Shown one piece after another: positions 1-8,620 of a stretch of 22,341 nt of DNA. The notes below the pieces were generated by a model. It made no database searches. It was given only the letters and a program-made list of their open reading frames with translations, and was not told the origin of the DNA. The stretch comes from JANQUM01 sp047630355 (GTDB lineage: Bacteria; Bacteroidota; Bacteroidia; Cytophagales; Spirosomataceae). Numbering within the stretch: the stretch's first letter is position 1; the number at the start of each line of letters is the position of its first letter. The stretch is from positions 1-22,341 of the forward strand of contig JBLHXN010000058.1 of NCBI GenBank assembly GCA_047630355.1. The letters are read 5' to 3'. The translations under genes and the position numbers were made by a program.

Positions 1-2796
1 CAAGAGAGCTACTATTTTCGGGTCTATAACAGCGATACTTACCGTAGCAGTATCACAACTTCCGGACGAATCACATACTTGGTATAGGTAACTATCATTG
101 CCAACAAACCCACTATTGGGCGTGTAAGTAAACGTACCGTTTCCGCTCTGAATAACTGAACCACTCGCGGGATTGGTGATTTTAGAGAATGTCAGTTCGG
201 ATAATAAGTTGTCTGGATCGCGGTCGTTTGCGGCGATTGTTCCGCTGGCAGGTATGTTTACTTTCATCAATACCGCATCATCAACCGCAACTGGGGGCTG
301 ATTACCAATCGGGGGAGTTGGTTTGACGATAATTGTTACCGTGGCATCATCGCACAAGTTAGGAGATTGGCCGTCGCAGACTTGATATTTAAAGCTATCA
401 GTACCGACAAACCCAGAATCGGGTGTGTAAGTTACTGTGCTATCAAGATTATAGACAGCCGTCCCGCTTGTTGGGAGTGATAGGGGCGTTGGCGTACCAA
501 GTACATCGAGATCAGGGTCGTTGTCGTTGGCTTTAACCACAATAATTACCGGGGTATCCTGAGCGGTTTCATCGTTATCATCAACCGCTACCGGAGGATT
601 ATTGAGGTCATCAGGGTTCGGCATAATATCTAAGGTGACACAAGCCGTATCTTTTAATCCAAGATTGTTTTTGACTTCGTAACAGAATTTATCCTCGCCA
701 ACGTACCCGATACTTGGGTTATAAGTATAATTACCATTTGGCTGCAAGGTGACGGTTCCGTTGGAAGGCTGCAAAACTGGTGTTTCTGTCACTGTCATTG
801 GTCCGCCCTGCGGATCAGTGTCGTTCACTAATACATTTGCTGTTACTGGTGTATTCAACGGTATGACCGCAACATCATTCATTGCAATCGGCGGGAGGCT
901 ACAGGGGGTAATAGTCACCACAACTTCAAGTGAAACCGGAGTGTTACAATTGATTTGGTCAAAGAACGCCCCGTAGTAAGTACCAGCACCGATAGAAGTG
1001 CCGCTTATTTTATTTTCACTGGTAGCCGGGGTATCAGTGTGCCATGTAAGGGTAAAACCCGTTGGGGTATTACTCGCCGTAATATCATTTAAATCAGCAG
1101 TTTGAGCGGGGCAGTTATTTGTGCTTGTGTATGAACTCAATAGTGGTGCTTCTGGTGCGGTACTGATAGTTAAAGTAACAGCCGTTCTGGTATCACTATA
1201 GTAAGTACCGTTGTAAGAGGCAGCATAATATGTTATACTTCCAACACCAACTTGTGTTGCTGGGTCAACAATATTACCTTCCGTTTCAGCATCGTACCAA
1301 ACAATGGTTCCGCTAGTAGTATTAACGGTAGCAGTAGCAGTAAGTGTTTGGGTAGTTGTTCCGTCTGAGCAAACCTGTTGGTCTCCGCCAGAAATAGGTG
1401 TATCTTCCCCCTCACAAAGTGCATCATTATAAACTACGCCTGTACTAAATCCAATTGCTCCGGCTGTAGAAAGCATTCGTCCCTCCATACTCCCATTTGC
1501 TCCCATAGAACATGCTCCTCCGTGAGCAAGAACCGTCCCTTTCATATAAGTGAAAGTTCCCATATCAGTAGCTCCTTCGGAAATCCAAAAAACATTACAA
1601 CGACTCGCTCCATTAATCAAAATTACTCTTGATCCTGCAGCTACTGAAAATGCTCCATTAAACTTAAATACAAATATTGCATCGGGATTATTCTCACCGT
1701 CTAAGGTAATTGGTCCCGCTAATGATCCTGCTCCTGCTGTATAATAAACTCCAGTAGTTAGTGTTTCTTTACTACCAAAAGCTGGCGTATGATCAAGTAC
1801 AGTATTTGGTAAATTAATAAGGTCGTTATATGCGGAATCTAAATCTAATGCGGCTCGTGCTGTCTCAACTCCTGGAGGATATACATTGCCTACCTGAGTT
1901 GAAGTTTCAAAGCCACTTATAGCCCCTAAATTTGTACCTATATTACCTACAATACCAGATGTAGCAGCATTTGCCACAGCTCCCGCACTTGTAAAAAGGG
2001 CATATGTTTTAAGGCTTCTTAAAACATCAAGAGCAGGAACAGGAATACAATTACCCAAACATTTTATCGGAATGTTAATAGGACCAACCGGCATAACTGC
2101 CTCACCTCCCGCCGCAATAGTTATTGCTCCTCCTGAGGTTAATAGTCTTCCTTCTATAGTACTATTTACTCCAAGAGTAACTGCTCCTGGATGTGCAAAT
2201 AAAGTCCCTTTTATTGTACTGGATGATCCTACAGAAATCGCTCCTTGAGAAATCCAAAAAACATTAGCTGCTCGTGCTCCTCCAGTTAAAGTAATTGATG
2301 ATCCTACACTTACTGTAAACGCTCCTTCGAATTTCATTATAAACACAGCACTAGAATCTCCACCTCCATCTAAAGTAAGAGCTCCTGTTATAGATCCTGC
2401 ACCTGCTATTGAATAAACACCAGGAATTATGGTTTCTCCTCCTCCAAAGGCGGGAGCATGTGTGCTAGGAAAATCGACAAAAACATCATCAAGGTGAATA
2501 TAAACCCTAAGTAAATCTATTGTGGCTTTAATAGTTGTGGCATTATCATGATATATGGTTCCAGTATATCCATTTGCTGGGTCAAATCCACTACCGCTAA
2601 TTATCCCATTATTTGATCCGGCATCTCCTGTGACTTGCCCTTCATTCGTGATAGCTCCTGTTGCGGCATATGCTCCGAAAGTCTCAAGCGTTAATAAGTC
2701 AAGTGTTTGACTAAAGCTTAGGTTTGAACACAGCATAACCACGCTCATGATAAAGGAGATATTAACTATACGGTTGAAATTAAGCTTCAGACTCAT
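1..2796 (-). CDS. Secreted ice-binding-like (tandem DUF3494) surface protein with Ig/VCBS-like repeats, 3' end off window
   Basis: The minus frame stays open from an ATG at 2796 to base 1, giving 932 codons with the C-terminus missing. Residues 1-30 form a signal peptide with a hydrophobic core and a cleavage-like SFSQ end. Two DUF3494-type domains follow, at about 31-232 and 250-455. Each has the family pattern: a leading LDxLxxLxT-like strand, a TxGVY turn, a VFWIS segment near residues 177 and 402, and the closing GxxxxGRxLxxxGAI turn. DUF3494 folds as a beta-solenoid and is the fold of many bacterial ice-binding proteins. Residues 460-632 look like two Ig-like modules. Three Asp-rich VCBS/cadherin-like repeats follow from about 636, each beginning PPxAxxD and containing YxPxxGFVGxDxFxY. 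The likely location is the cell surface. A type IX secretion C-terminal domain would lie beyond the window. True ice binding is inferred from the family, because many DUF3494 proteins are adhesins or of unknown role. Confidence 0.88.
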   Translation of the reverse strand, partial: MSLKLNFNRIVNISFIMSVVMLCSNLSFSQTLDLLTLETFGAYAATGAITNEGQVTGDAGSNNGIISGSGFDPANGYTGTIYHDNATTIKATIDLLRVYIHLDDVFVDFPSTHAPAFGGGETIIPGVYSIAGAGSITGALTLDGGGDSSAVFIMKFEGAFTVSVGSSITLTGGARAANVFWISQGAISVGSSSTIKGTLFAHPGAVTLGVNSTIEGRLLTSGGAITIAAGGEAVMPVGPINIPIKCLGNCIPVPALDVLRSLKTYALFTSAGAVANAATSGIVGNIGTNLGAISGFETSTQVGNVYPPGVETARAALDLDSAYNDLINLPNTVLDHTPAFGSKETLTTGVYYTAGAGSLAGPITLDGENNPDAIFVFKFNGAFSVAAGSRVILINGASRCNVFWISEGATDMGTFTYMKGTVLAHGGACSMGANGSMEGRMLSTAGAIGFSTGVVYNDALCEGEDTPISGGDQQVCSDGTTTQTLTATATVNTTSGTIVWYDAETEGNIVDPATQVGVGSITYYAASYNGTYYSDTRTAVTLTISTAPEAPLLSSYTSTNNCPAQTADLNDITASNTPTGFTLTWHTDTPATSENKISGTSIGAGTYYGAFFDQINCNTPVSLEVVVTITPCSLPPIAMNDVAVIPLNTPVTANVLVNDTDPQGGPMTVTETPVLQPSNGTVTLQPNGNYTYNPSIGYVGEDKFCYEVKNNLGLKDTACVTLDIMPNPDDLNNPPVAVDDNDETAQDTPVIIVVKANDNDPDLDVLGTPTPLSLPTSGTAVYNLDSTVTYTPDSGFVGTDSFKYQVCDGQSPNLCDDATVTIIVKPTPPIGNQPPVAVDDAVLMKVNIPASGTIAANDRDPDNLLSELTFSKITNPASGSVIQSGNGTFTYTPNSGFVGNDSYLYQVCDSSGSCDTATVSIAVIDPKIVALL

Positions 2797-3053
2797 AACT
2801 TAGTAATCTTGGTTGTGAAATATTATATTAAGTTTGTGACAGACAAAACCAATAAAAATACAGCTAATTTGAGTCCTAAGTGAAGTGTGAGGGTGTCAGA
2901 GTGATTTCTGAGGTGATAATATGCAGGGGGGTATTTTTTTTGCAAAAGTTGTGAAGTGGCTAAAAGTCACACGCCCATGTATTAATAAGCATTGCCCCTA
3001 ATTTTTGGAGGAAGGGCATCATCGTTACCAATAATGAAATATTTGGAAGTAAA

Positions 3054-5009
3054 TTATTGACTGAAGGCTCCCTGGGGCAGAGTCAAGTCAAACTTACATC
3101 CTATGGATGAATTCAGATGAGCAACTATTGATCCTTTATTTTTCTGCACGAACCGACCGATAAGTGCCGTGCCAAGCCCTAACCCATCTTGACTTATCTT
3201 GGTATGCGTTGAATTAGCAAAAACCTTATTAATCATACCAAGTTTTGGTTTGGGCATCCCGGTTCCGTTGTCACGTACTGATATAGTAACGGTTTCATCT
3301 GTATTTAAGAATGCCACTAGCTCCACAAACCCATCGGCAAGGGGTAAGCTTTTCACAGCATTATCAACCAGGTTTCTTATTATTAACTGAAAGCCATCAG
3401 GGTCCGCATAAACCTGTAAATCCGGATTGTATTCCACCGCAAAGCTAAAGTTATTTATTATTTGAACTGCCTCATAAGCACTGAGCACTTCGCTAATTTC
3501 TTCGGCTACATTTAGGTTTTGTGGCTTGTAGGGTATTTCATCAACTTGGGTTACTCCCCAACTCAGAAGATTATCTAGCAAATGCCTCGTACTCACCCCC
3601 GTTTTATCTATGTAAAAAGATATTCTCTGTAGGTCAGAATAACGTTTGCTTCTGATAGATTCCTTAATCATCTCGTACATTCCTTGCATAGCTAAGATGG
3701 GGCTACGAAGATCGTGGGCAATTATGCCTATGTAATGATCACGTACCGAAGATAACCGTTGAATTTCGGCGGTCTTTACCTGAACTTCCCGCCGTTCCCT
3801 AAATAGGAACATTAAGGCAGTTATTAAAAATGCGGAAAGCAGCCCCGTAGCAATTAGCCCTATCGTGATGTGGTAGTTGCGATTTTTTATCAGTTCGTTT
3901 TCTCGTACAAGGATTACGTTTTCGTTTTCAGCGTTTGTACTCTTGTGTTGGCCTTCGAACTTGTTGAGTTTACTGGTGTTTTCGGTTTTATAGATTTTAC
4001 CTTGCAATGCGATGGTTGAATCAGCAAAAGCCAATGCCTTTTCAAAGTTTCCTGCATTATAATACAAATCTCTGTACCTTTTAAAGGTAAAGTCTCTGAT
4101 TAGCCAAAGCTCCTTCAAATCATTAGCCCCGCCTACTTCATTAAAGATACTTTGTGCTTCGCCGTATTTTTTTAGCTCTAAACACAATGAAGCAATATTC
4201 AGTAAATATACATTGTATAAAAACAGTGTTGAGTTTTCTTTGTAGGTAGCTTGGTATTTTTTCGCAGCCGTATAAGCTTTTTCGTATTCTTCATTCTCTG
4301 TATAAAAATCTGTCAAATTATTGATAACAGTAGGTTTCAGGTTTTGTAAATCAGGGCTATCATCAATGATTTCCAACTGTCTTTCAATTACAGACAGTAT
4401 AATCTTTGCTGGTTTCCCACTATATCTATATGCAGTAATCAACTGGCTCAAAGATTTAATCAACAGCATTTTACCGCTCAACAACTCACTAATTTTTACT
4501 GCACGACTGGCACACTCAAGTCCTGCCTCTATATTCCTCAAATGCGTTGTTGTTTGATTAAGATTTAAGTCCGCTAATTTTATTAGAGTATTCACTACCG
4601 CTACTGAATCTGCTTGTTTTTCAAAGAGGCGTAAAGCATCTTTAAAGAATTTAAACGCTTGCGTATGCTCTCTGTTTTTAACGGATAAATTACCTTTCCA
4701 GAAGTAGTAAATTGAGAGAATACCCCTTTTTTCTTGGTCCGTGGCTAATCCAGCAATAACTTCAAGTTTAGTTCCGAATTTATCACTATTCTCTTTAAGC
4801 CAGCTCGCTTCTATAACGAGGAGCTGGTGTAGGTAAACTTCGGGCTGTTTAGGCCGCAAGTTATTTTCTAAACTATCCATGTTTTTTACAGTCTTTATGT
4901 CTTCAATCTTAACTGACTGAGCAAAACAGTTTGCTTGTAAGAGCAGCAAGAAACAGAAGGTTGAATAAAAGACTACTCCGCAGGAAACCTTGGCGTTATA
5001 TTTTGACAT
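3054..5009 (-). CDS. TPR-type membrane sensor histidine kinase
   Basis: This 651-residue protein has a signal peptide or first membrane segment at about residues 10-31. A helical TPR-like sensor region follows at about 55-345, with pairs of helices of the type NAGNFEKALAFAD. One membrane span lies at about 380-403, followed by a short linker. The HisKA dimerisation helix carries the phospho-acceptor H432 in the motif AHDLRSP. The ATPase domain shows the N box with N546 and N550, the G1 box DNGTGMP at 580-586 and the G2 box GLGLG at 609-613, so all catalytic parts appear intact. It lacks a receiver or DNA-binding domain of its own. It lies 251 bases downstream of a LytTR response regulator on the same strand, its likely partner, and 257 bases upstream of the ice-binding-like gene. 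The signal sensed cannot be told from the sequence. Confidence 0.93.
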   Translation of the reverse strand: MSKYNAKVSCGVVFYSTFCFLLLLQANCFAQSVKIEDIKTVKNMDSLENNLRPKQPEVYLHQLLVIEASWLKENSDKFGTKLEVIAGLATDQEKRGILSIYYFWKGNLSVKNREHTQAFKFFKDALRLFEKQADSVAVVNTLIKLADLNLNQTTTHLRNIEAGLECASRAVKISELLSGKMLLIKSLSQLITAYRYSGKPAKIILSVIERQLEIIDDSPDLQNLKPTVINNLTDFYTENEEYEKAYTAAKKYQATYKENSTLFLYNVYLLNIASLCLELKKYGEAQSIFNEVGGANDLKELWLIRDFTFKRYRDLYYNAGNFEKALAFADSTIALQGKIYKTENTSKLNKFEGQHKSTNAENENVILVRENELIKNRNYHITIGLIATGLLSAFLITALMFLFRERREVQVKTAEIQRLSSVRDHYIGIIAHDLRSPILAMQGMYEMIKESIRSKRYSDLQRISFYIDKTGVSTRHLLDNLLSWGVTQVDEIPYKPQNLNVAEEISEVLSAYEAVQIINNFSFAVEYNPDLQVYADPDGFQLIIRNLVDNAVKSLPLADGFVELVAFLNTDETVTISVRDNGTGMPKPKLGMINKVFANSTHTKISQDGLGLGTALIGRFVQKNKGSIVAHLNSSIGCKFDLTLPQGAFSQ

Positions 5010-5260
5010 ATAAATAGGGGAGTTTCTTATTTTGAATCTTTAATACTACCAGCTATCACCAACTATTTTAGGAGCTACTCCGGCGGCACTTTGAAATGTA
5101 GCATTATCTTTCTCTAAACTTAAAATTCTGCAGTACCCGAAAATTAAGACGGTGCAATTCAATGATATAAGAATTAATCGTTCAAATCCTCGAACGGTTT
5201 CTAAACGATAAGTTGAAAGACTAAAATTTTATCTGTTAAAAACGACTGCTTAGCTTCATC

Positions 5261-5932
5261 TCAGGGAAATAATCTATGAAATTCATAGATGTCTTTCTTG
5301 AAGTATCTAGAAACCAACAGTTCGTGGTTTTTGGTGAATACTTTACTCTTTGCCAAAGAGACATTAATAAGTTTAGACTTGTTTACAAAAGTGGAACGTT
5401 TGATACGTAAGAAAACAGAGTGGTCAATATTGCTCATTAATTGTTTCGCCGAACGCTTAATGACGTATTTGACATTATCTACGGTGAGAATGCAGGAGTA
5501 ATTACCCTCAGATTCTATCATTTCTATCTGGTCACATGGTATTTTTATGGGGTTATTATTTTTGCCAAAAACGGTTATAAATGTATTCGGGTTGCCCCCA
5601 ATAAGCCGCATTATTGACGCACGAATGGTCAGATCTGAAAAAGGCTTAACTAAAAATAGGGCTTTATCAACCTTTAAAGTTTTCCGCATATAAACAGTGT
5701 CTTCGGATGCAGTAATAAATACGATAGGTACGTCTGGCAGCTGCCCCACGTCGAAAATAGTACCGCCTCTCAAAATAATATCGCAAATGAGCAAGTCAAA
5801 TTTTCTATTATCCAGTTGATTCTTTGCGGAGTCAACTGAGTCTGCCTCGGTAACTTCAAAACCGTACGGCTCAATAAGGTTTCTTAACCTAATTTGAAAA
5901 ATGGGATTATCTTCAATTATAAGTGCATGCAT
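5261..5932 (-). CDS. LytTR-family response regulator
   Basis: This 223-residue protein has an N-terminal receiver domain (about 1-115). It carries the acidic pair E7/D8, the phospho-acceptor D51 in the motif LLICDIIL, T74 in FITA, and K96 followed by P97. A LytTR DNA-binding domain follows at about 118-223, recognisable from the SEGNYSCI and FLRIKRSTFVNKSKL segments. LytTR regulators bind DNA through beta strands and usually act as dimers on direct repeats. Here the gene is followed on the same strand by a membrane histidine kinase. That kinase is of the HisKA type rather than the LytS type, a pairing that is common in Bacteroidota. Target genes are unknown; the downstream surface protein is a reasonable guess. 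The ATG at 5932 directly begins the receiver domain, so the start is well placed. Confidence 0.93.
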   Translation of the reverse strand: MHALIIEDNPIFQIRLRNLIEPYGFEVTEADSVDSAKNQLDNRKFDLLICDIILRGGTIFDVGQLPDVPIVFITASEDTVYMRKTLKVDKALFLVKPFSDLTIRASIMRLIGGNPNTFITVFGKNNNPIKIPCDQIEMIESEGNYSCILTVDNVKYVIKRSAKQLMSNIDHSVFLRIKRSTFVNKSKLINVSLAKSKVFTKNHELLVSRYFKKDIYEFHRLFP

Positions 5933-6442
5933 GGAAAAGGGTTCTAAAAACGACTACATATAAAGGCATCACACAAAGAATACTTATGTATAGTACAAAA
6001 AAGATAGCACAAAAACCGTGTTGCTTCAACCTTATAAGGGAACAGTATGACTTAGGAGGCATTAAGAATTTAATATAGGCTATATTTTGGCATAAAATTT
6101 TAATATTCAGTACTTAATGGTAAAACAGGGAAGCAACCTATAATAAAAGCAATATTCTATTTAGCTCCATAAAAGATTGTATCTACTACTAAAGTAATTG
6201 ACGTATCATTAATTTAACTGCAATTTATTCTTAATAAATTATATTTTTAATTAAAAAATGAATATTTATTAGGGGTATCTGTAAATGCTTTCTAAAGAGA
6301 AACGATACACTTTCACTATCATCCGATTTTTTTCTGGATCTTCGAAAAAGGTTATTAATGCGAATATTGAGCTGACGACAAGCAGAGGTAAGGAGTATAA
6401 GAGTCAGTAGATTTGTGTTGCAAAACATTTAAATAGCTGATT
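5933..6442. other. Gene-poor AT-rich spacer
   Basis: I see no convincing gene in these 510 bases. The part from about 6180 is very AT-rich. It contains one short palindrome, AATTTATT at 6222-6229 and AATAAATT at 6233-6240 with a 3-base loop. The spacer must hold the upstream control region of the LytTR regulator at its left end and the edge of a transposase remnant at its right end. No clear insertion-sequence ends are visible. Confidence 0.5.
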
Positions 6443-6979
6443 ATGAAAGAATTAGAATTGATTCAATTATACTTTTACCTTTGCGAGTGCCATGATGCGG
6501 AACTTTCCTTTTACTGTCAAAGGTTCAGCCCAAATTCAGCACCCACAAACGAGAAAATAACTAATGTTGAGATTTTGACGATATATTTTTATTGTCGTAG
6601 ATACGAGGAGAAGCATAAAAAAAGTGCGATTTATGATTACGTATGTTGCTATATGGCGGGTTGGTTTCCCAAATTGCCAAACTATTCCAACTTTAACTCC
6701 CGGCTGAACCAAACACTTATGAAAGAACAAAATACCTATATTTATATACCCGTTAAACTGATAAAGGGTCAATCACAAAGCGAAAGACAGTTCAATAAAG
6801 CAGGTGATGGCTTGTTCCCGATCGCCGTATCGAGGGTCAGGCAACCTATTGAATCATTGTTCAACTGGATAAACGAAAAAATAGGCCTGCAAAACGCCGC
6901 AAAAGCCAGGGCAACAAAAGGTTTGATGGTTCATATCTTTGGTGCATTAGTAACAGCACCATTACACTATGTTTTCTAA
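6443..6979 (+). pseudogene. Transposase remnant, internally deleted in frame
   Basis: The open frame encodes 178 residues, whereas related DDE transposases of Bacteroidota are close to 300. Residues 1-92 match the N-terminal part of such transposases (LIQLYFYLCECHD, then YCQRFS and the PNYSNFNSRLNQ segment). Residues from about 95 onward match the C-terminal part, with RQPIESLFNWINEK and the closing MVHIFG segment. The central region that should carry the first two catalytic acids is missing, so the product should be inactive even though the frame is intact. The E in RQPIESLF may be the last catalytic acid. Assignment to the IS982/IS4/IS5 superfamily level is from memory of family patterns; the exact family is uncertain. 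I could not see inverted terminal repeats. Confidence 0.72.
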
Positions 6980-7300
6980 TCCAATATTCGTATTATTAAG
7001 TGAAAGTACGTTTAAAAGAATAAAAGCACCTGCACACCGTAACAGCGGTATATAATTCCCAAAATAAATACCACCCCAAAGTTTTAAGGACGGTATTTCT
7101 ATGGGCTCTGGTCTCTCTGCGGGTATTTTCGTTATGAATTGTTCTTGGGATTAGGCATTGTTTTCCGGTGTTATTCTTTTTTCTAACTGCCGCCATACTA
7201 TTTGCCCCGGTGGCTCACCATTTCTGCATAGTTTTACATCAACGACTCAGACTAATAACATATCACTTCCTGGATATTTGTGTGAAGCTTTTAGTTTTGT
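6980..7300. other. Spacer with no recognisable gene
   Basis: These 321 bases lie between the transposase remnant and the end of the DUF1003 gene. Short open frames on both strands have no recognisable composition or motif, and I see no RNA gene or strong hairpin. It may be residual insertion-sequence DNA. Confidence 0.4.
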
Positions 7301-7843
7301 TCAGACAGTCTTGGCCTTTAGTTTTTGCTCCATTGATTTCAAGATTTCTAACTGAGAAGCCTGTGACTCAAATAAGAGCTTTATTTGCTCTTCGAGCAGC
7401 AGGTCTATTTTTTGGTGCAAGCTTCTTATTTCCAGTTCTGCTTTTAGATTAATCAGGTAATCGTTCTCACTTCGTTTTCGGTCTTTCTCCTCTTGTCGGT
7501 TTTGGCTCATCATAATTACCGGAGCTTGCAACGCCGCAATACAGGACAAAATAAGGTTCATTAGAATAAACGGATAGGGGTCAAAGGCTTTTGTGGAAAG
7601 AACTACTGTGTTCACGACTATCCAAATAACCAATATAATGCCGAAAATTATAATGAATTTCCAGCTACCGCCAAAAGTTGCCACTTTGTCGGAGATACTT
7701 TGGCCCCTGCTTAATACCTCTTGGGGCTGGTTAACAAGATTATCAATAATAATTTTTTCTTCATCGAGGGCTTTTTGCACAATCCCTTGAAGTTTTAGTA
7801 GGTGTTCGTTCTCAGTAAGTTTGAGCTTCTTTCGGATATTCAT
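7301..7843 (-). CDS. DUF1003 family membrane protein
   Basis: This 180-residue protein has two membrane helices at about 62-82 and 93-112, joined by a short loop containing FDPYPFILMNL. They are followed directly by the family hallmark AALQAPVIMMSQNRQ, then by KDRKRSENDYLINLKAELE and a long charged coiled-coil tail. These are the signature segments of DUF1003, a cytoplasmic-membrane family of unknown function found in many bacteria. The N-terminal 55 residues are soluble and helical. Length and domain order match the family. It stands alone between gene-poor stretches, with accessory DNA on both sides, so the context says nothing about its role. Confidence 0.9.
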   Translation of the reverse strand: MNIRKKLKLTENEHLLKLQGIVQKALDEEKIIIDNLVNQPQEVLSRGQSISDKVATFGGSWKFIIIFGIILVIWIVVNTVVLSTKAFDPYPFILMNLILSCIAALQAPVIMMSQNRQEEKDRKRSENDYLINLKAELEIRSLHQKIDLLLEEQIKLLFESQASQLEILKSMEQKLKAKTV

Positions 7844-8247
7844 TGCTAATGTTAATTTGCGTAATTTAAGTATGAGTAAATAGAATAATTACGAAAACGC
7901 CAATTAAAACTATAATGGAAAATATGTTCGCTACTTTTTCATGGAAGGCCTTTCGCTAATGCACTTAAGTTGGGTAGTCTTTTTACATTCTTACGTCTAC
8001 AAATGCTTATAAACCGTTATCTTACTCACGCCTATAGTTTCACAAGTTTCTTTGAGTCAAGGTATTGTTATGAACTTTTCGAAAAGTTACGTATTCATGA
8101 TTTAGTTCTTAATCAACCTACTAACACTGACTTTATGAAACTGTTAGGTTGATGCTTGAAGAATTAAAACACCGGAATGAGCCGGCAGTATTACAATTAA
8201 TGAGTGATTTGAAGCTACAGTTAAGCAATCTCGAAAACGAATAATTT

Positions 8248-8291
8248 GCAGGTTTTCGCAGCCTTTCGAAACCAACCTGCTGTTCAGTTTT
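8248..8291 (+). terminator. Terminator-like hairpin
   Basis: GCAGGTT at 8248-8254 pairs with AACCTGC at 8274-8280. Inside it, TTCG at 8255-8258 can pair with CGAA at 8267-8270, leaving a bulge. A short T run follows at 8286-8291, a little later than is ideal. It begins 4 bases after the stop of the small 30-codon frame ending at 8244. Confidence 0.45.
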
Positions 8292-8315
8292 TGTGATAGT
8301 TCTTTTTAAGATATA

Positions 8316-8376
8316 ACTTCAACAGAAATCATTTTGATAAAGTTAAATGATTTCCATAAAAACTAATCGTTGAAGT
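8316..8376. repeat. Two-tier hairpin
   Basis: GAAATCATTT at 8325-8334 and AAATGATTTC at 8345-8354 form a perfect 10-base-pair stem around a 10-base loop. Outside it, ACTTCAAC at 8316-8323 pairs perfectly with GTTGAAGT at 8369-8376. The internal loop is lopsided, 1 base on the left and 14 on the right. There is no T run after it, so it does not look like a simple terminator. Confidence 0.7.
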
Positions 8377-8381
8377 CATGG

Positions 8382-8448
8382 AAATAGGTAAAACGCATTT
8401 AAAAGCACAACAAAACTGCTTGGAAAAGTGCAATTTTAGTTCCTATTT
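8382..8448. repeat. Nested three-part stem-loop
   Basis: AAATAGG at 8382-8388 pairs with CCTATTT at 8442-8448. Inside, TAAAA at 8400-8404 pairs with TTTTA at 8434-8438, and GCAC at 8405-8408 pairs with GTGC at 8428-8431, with an AA bulge. The apical loop is 19 bases. Confidence 0.55.
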
Positions 8449-8620
8449 GATACTATAGAAAAGATTTTTTAGATAAAATCTTAAAATGAGGCATCTATTC
8501 TAACATAAAACCAAATTCAAACTTTCACCAATTCATTAATTTCAGACAAAACTATACCTGTAAAATTGTACTATTCGTTGATTTGAATCTCAGAATTGCA
8601 TTTTTAAGTGCGTTTAACCT
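8386..8620. repeat. Inverted duplicated module
   Basis: Two blocks recur in inverted orientation and in the same relative order. Block 1 is AGGTAAAACGCATTTAAAA at 8386-8404; the reverse complement of 8602-8620 matches it at 17 of 19 positions. Block 2 is GTGCAATTTTA at 8428-8438; the reverse complement of 8561-8571 matches it at 10 of 11. The blocks are 23 and 30 bases apart in the two copies. This suggests an inverted duplication of a module of about 55-60 bases, now diverged between the blocks. Confidence 0.6.
8461..8482. repeat. Perfect 8-base-pair hairpin
   Basis: AAGATTTT at 8461-8468 and AAAATCTT at 8475-8482 are exact inverted repeats around the loop TTAGAT. It is AT-rich and directly follows the two larger structures. 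Confidence 0.6.

Noticed and set aside
5170..5200. tRNA T-arm-like string GTTCAAATCC
   Set aside because: The flanking bases do not form the required 5-base-pair T stem on either strand, and no acceptor or anticodon arm fits.
6231..6428. 65-codon minus-strand open frame
   Set aside because: AT-rich sequence with no recognisable motif; likely chance.
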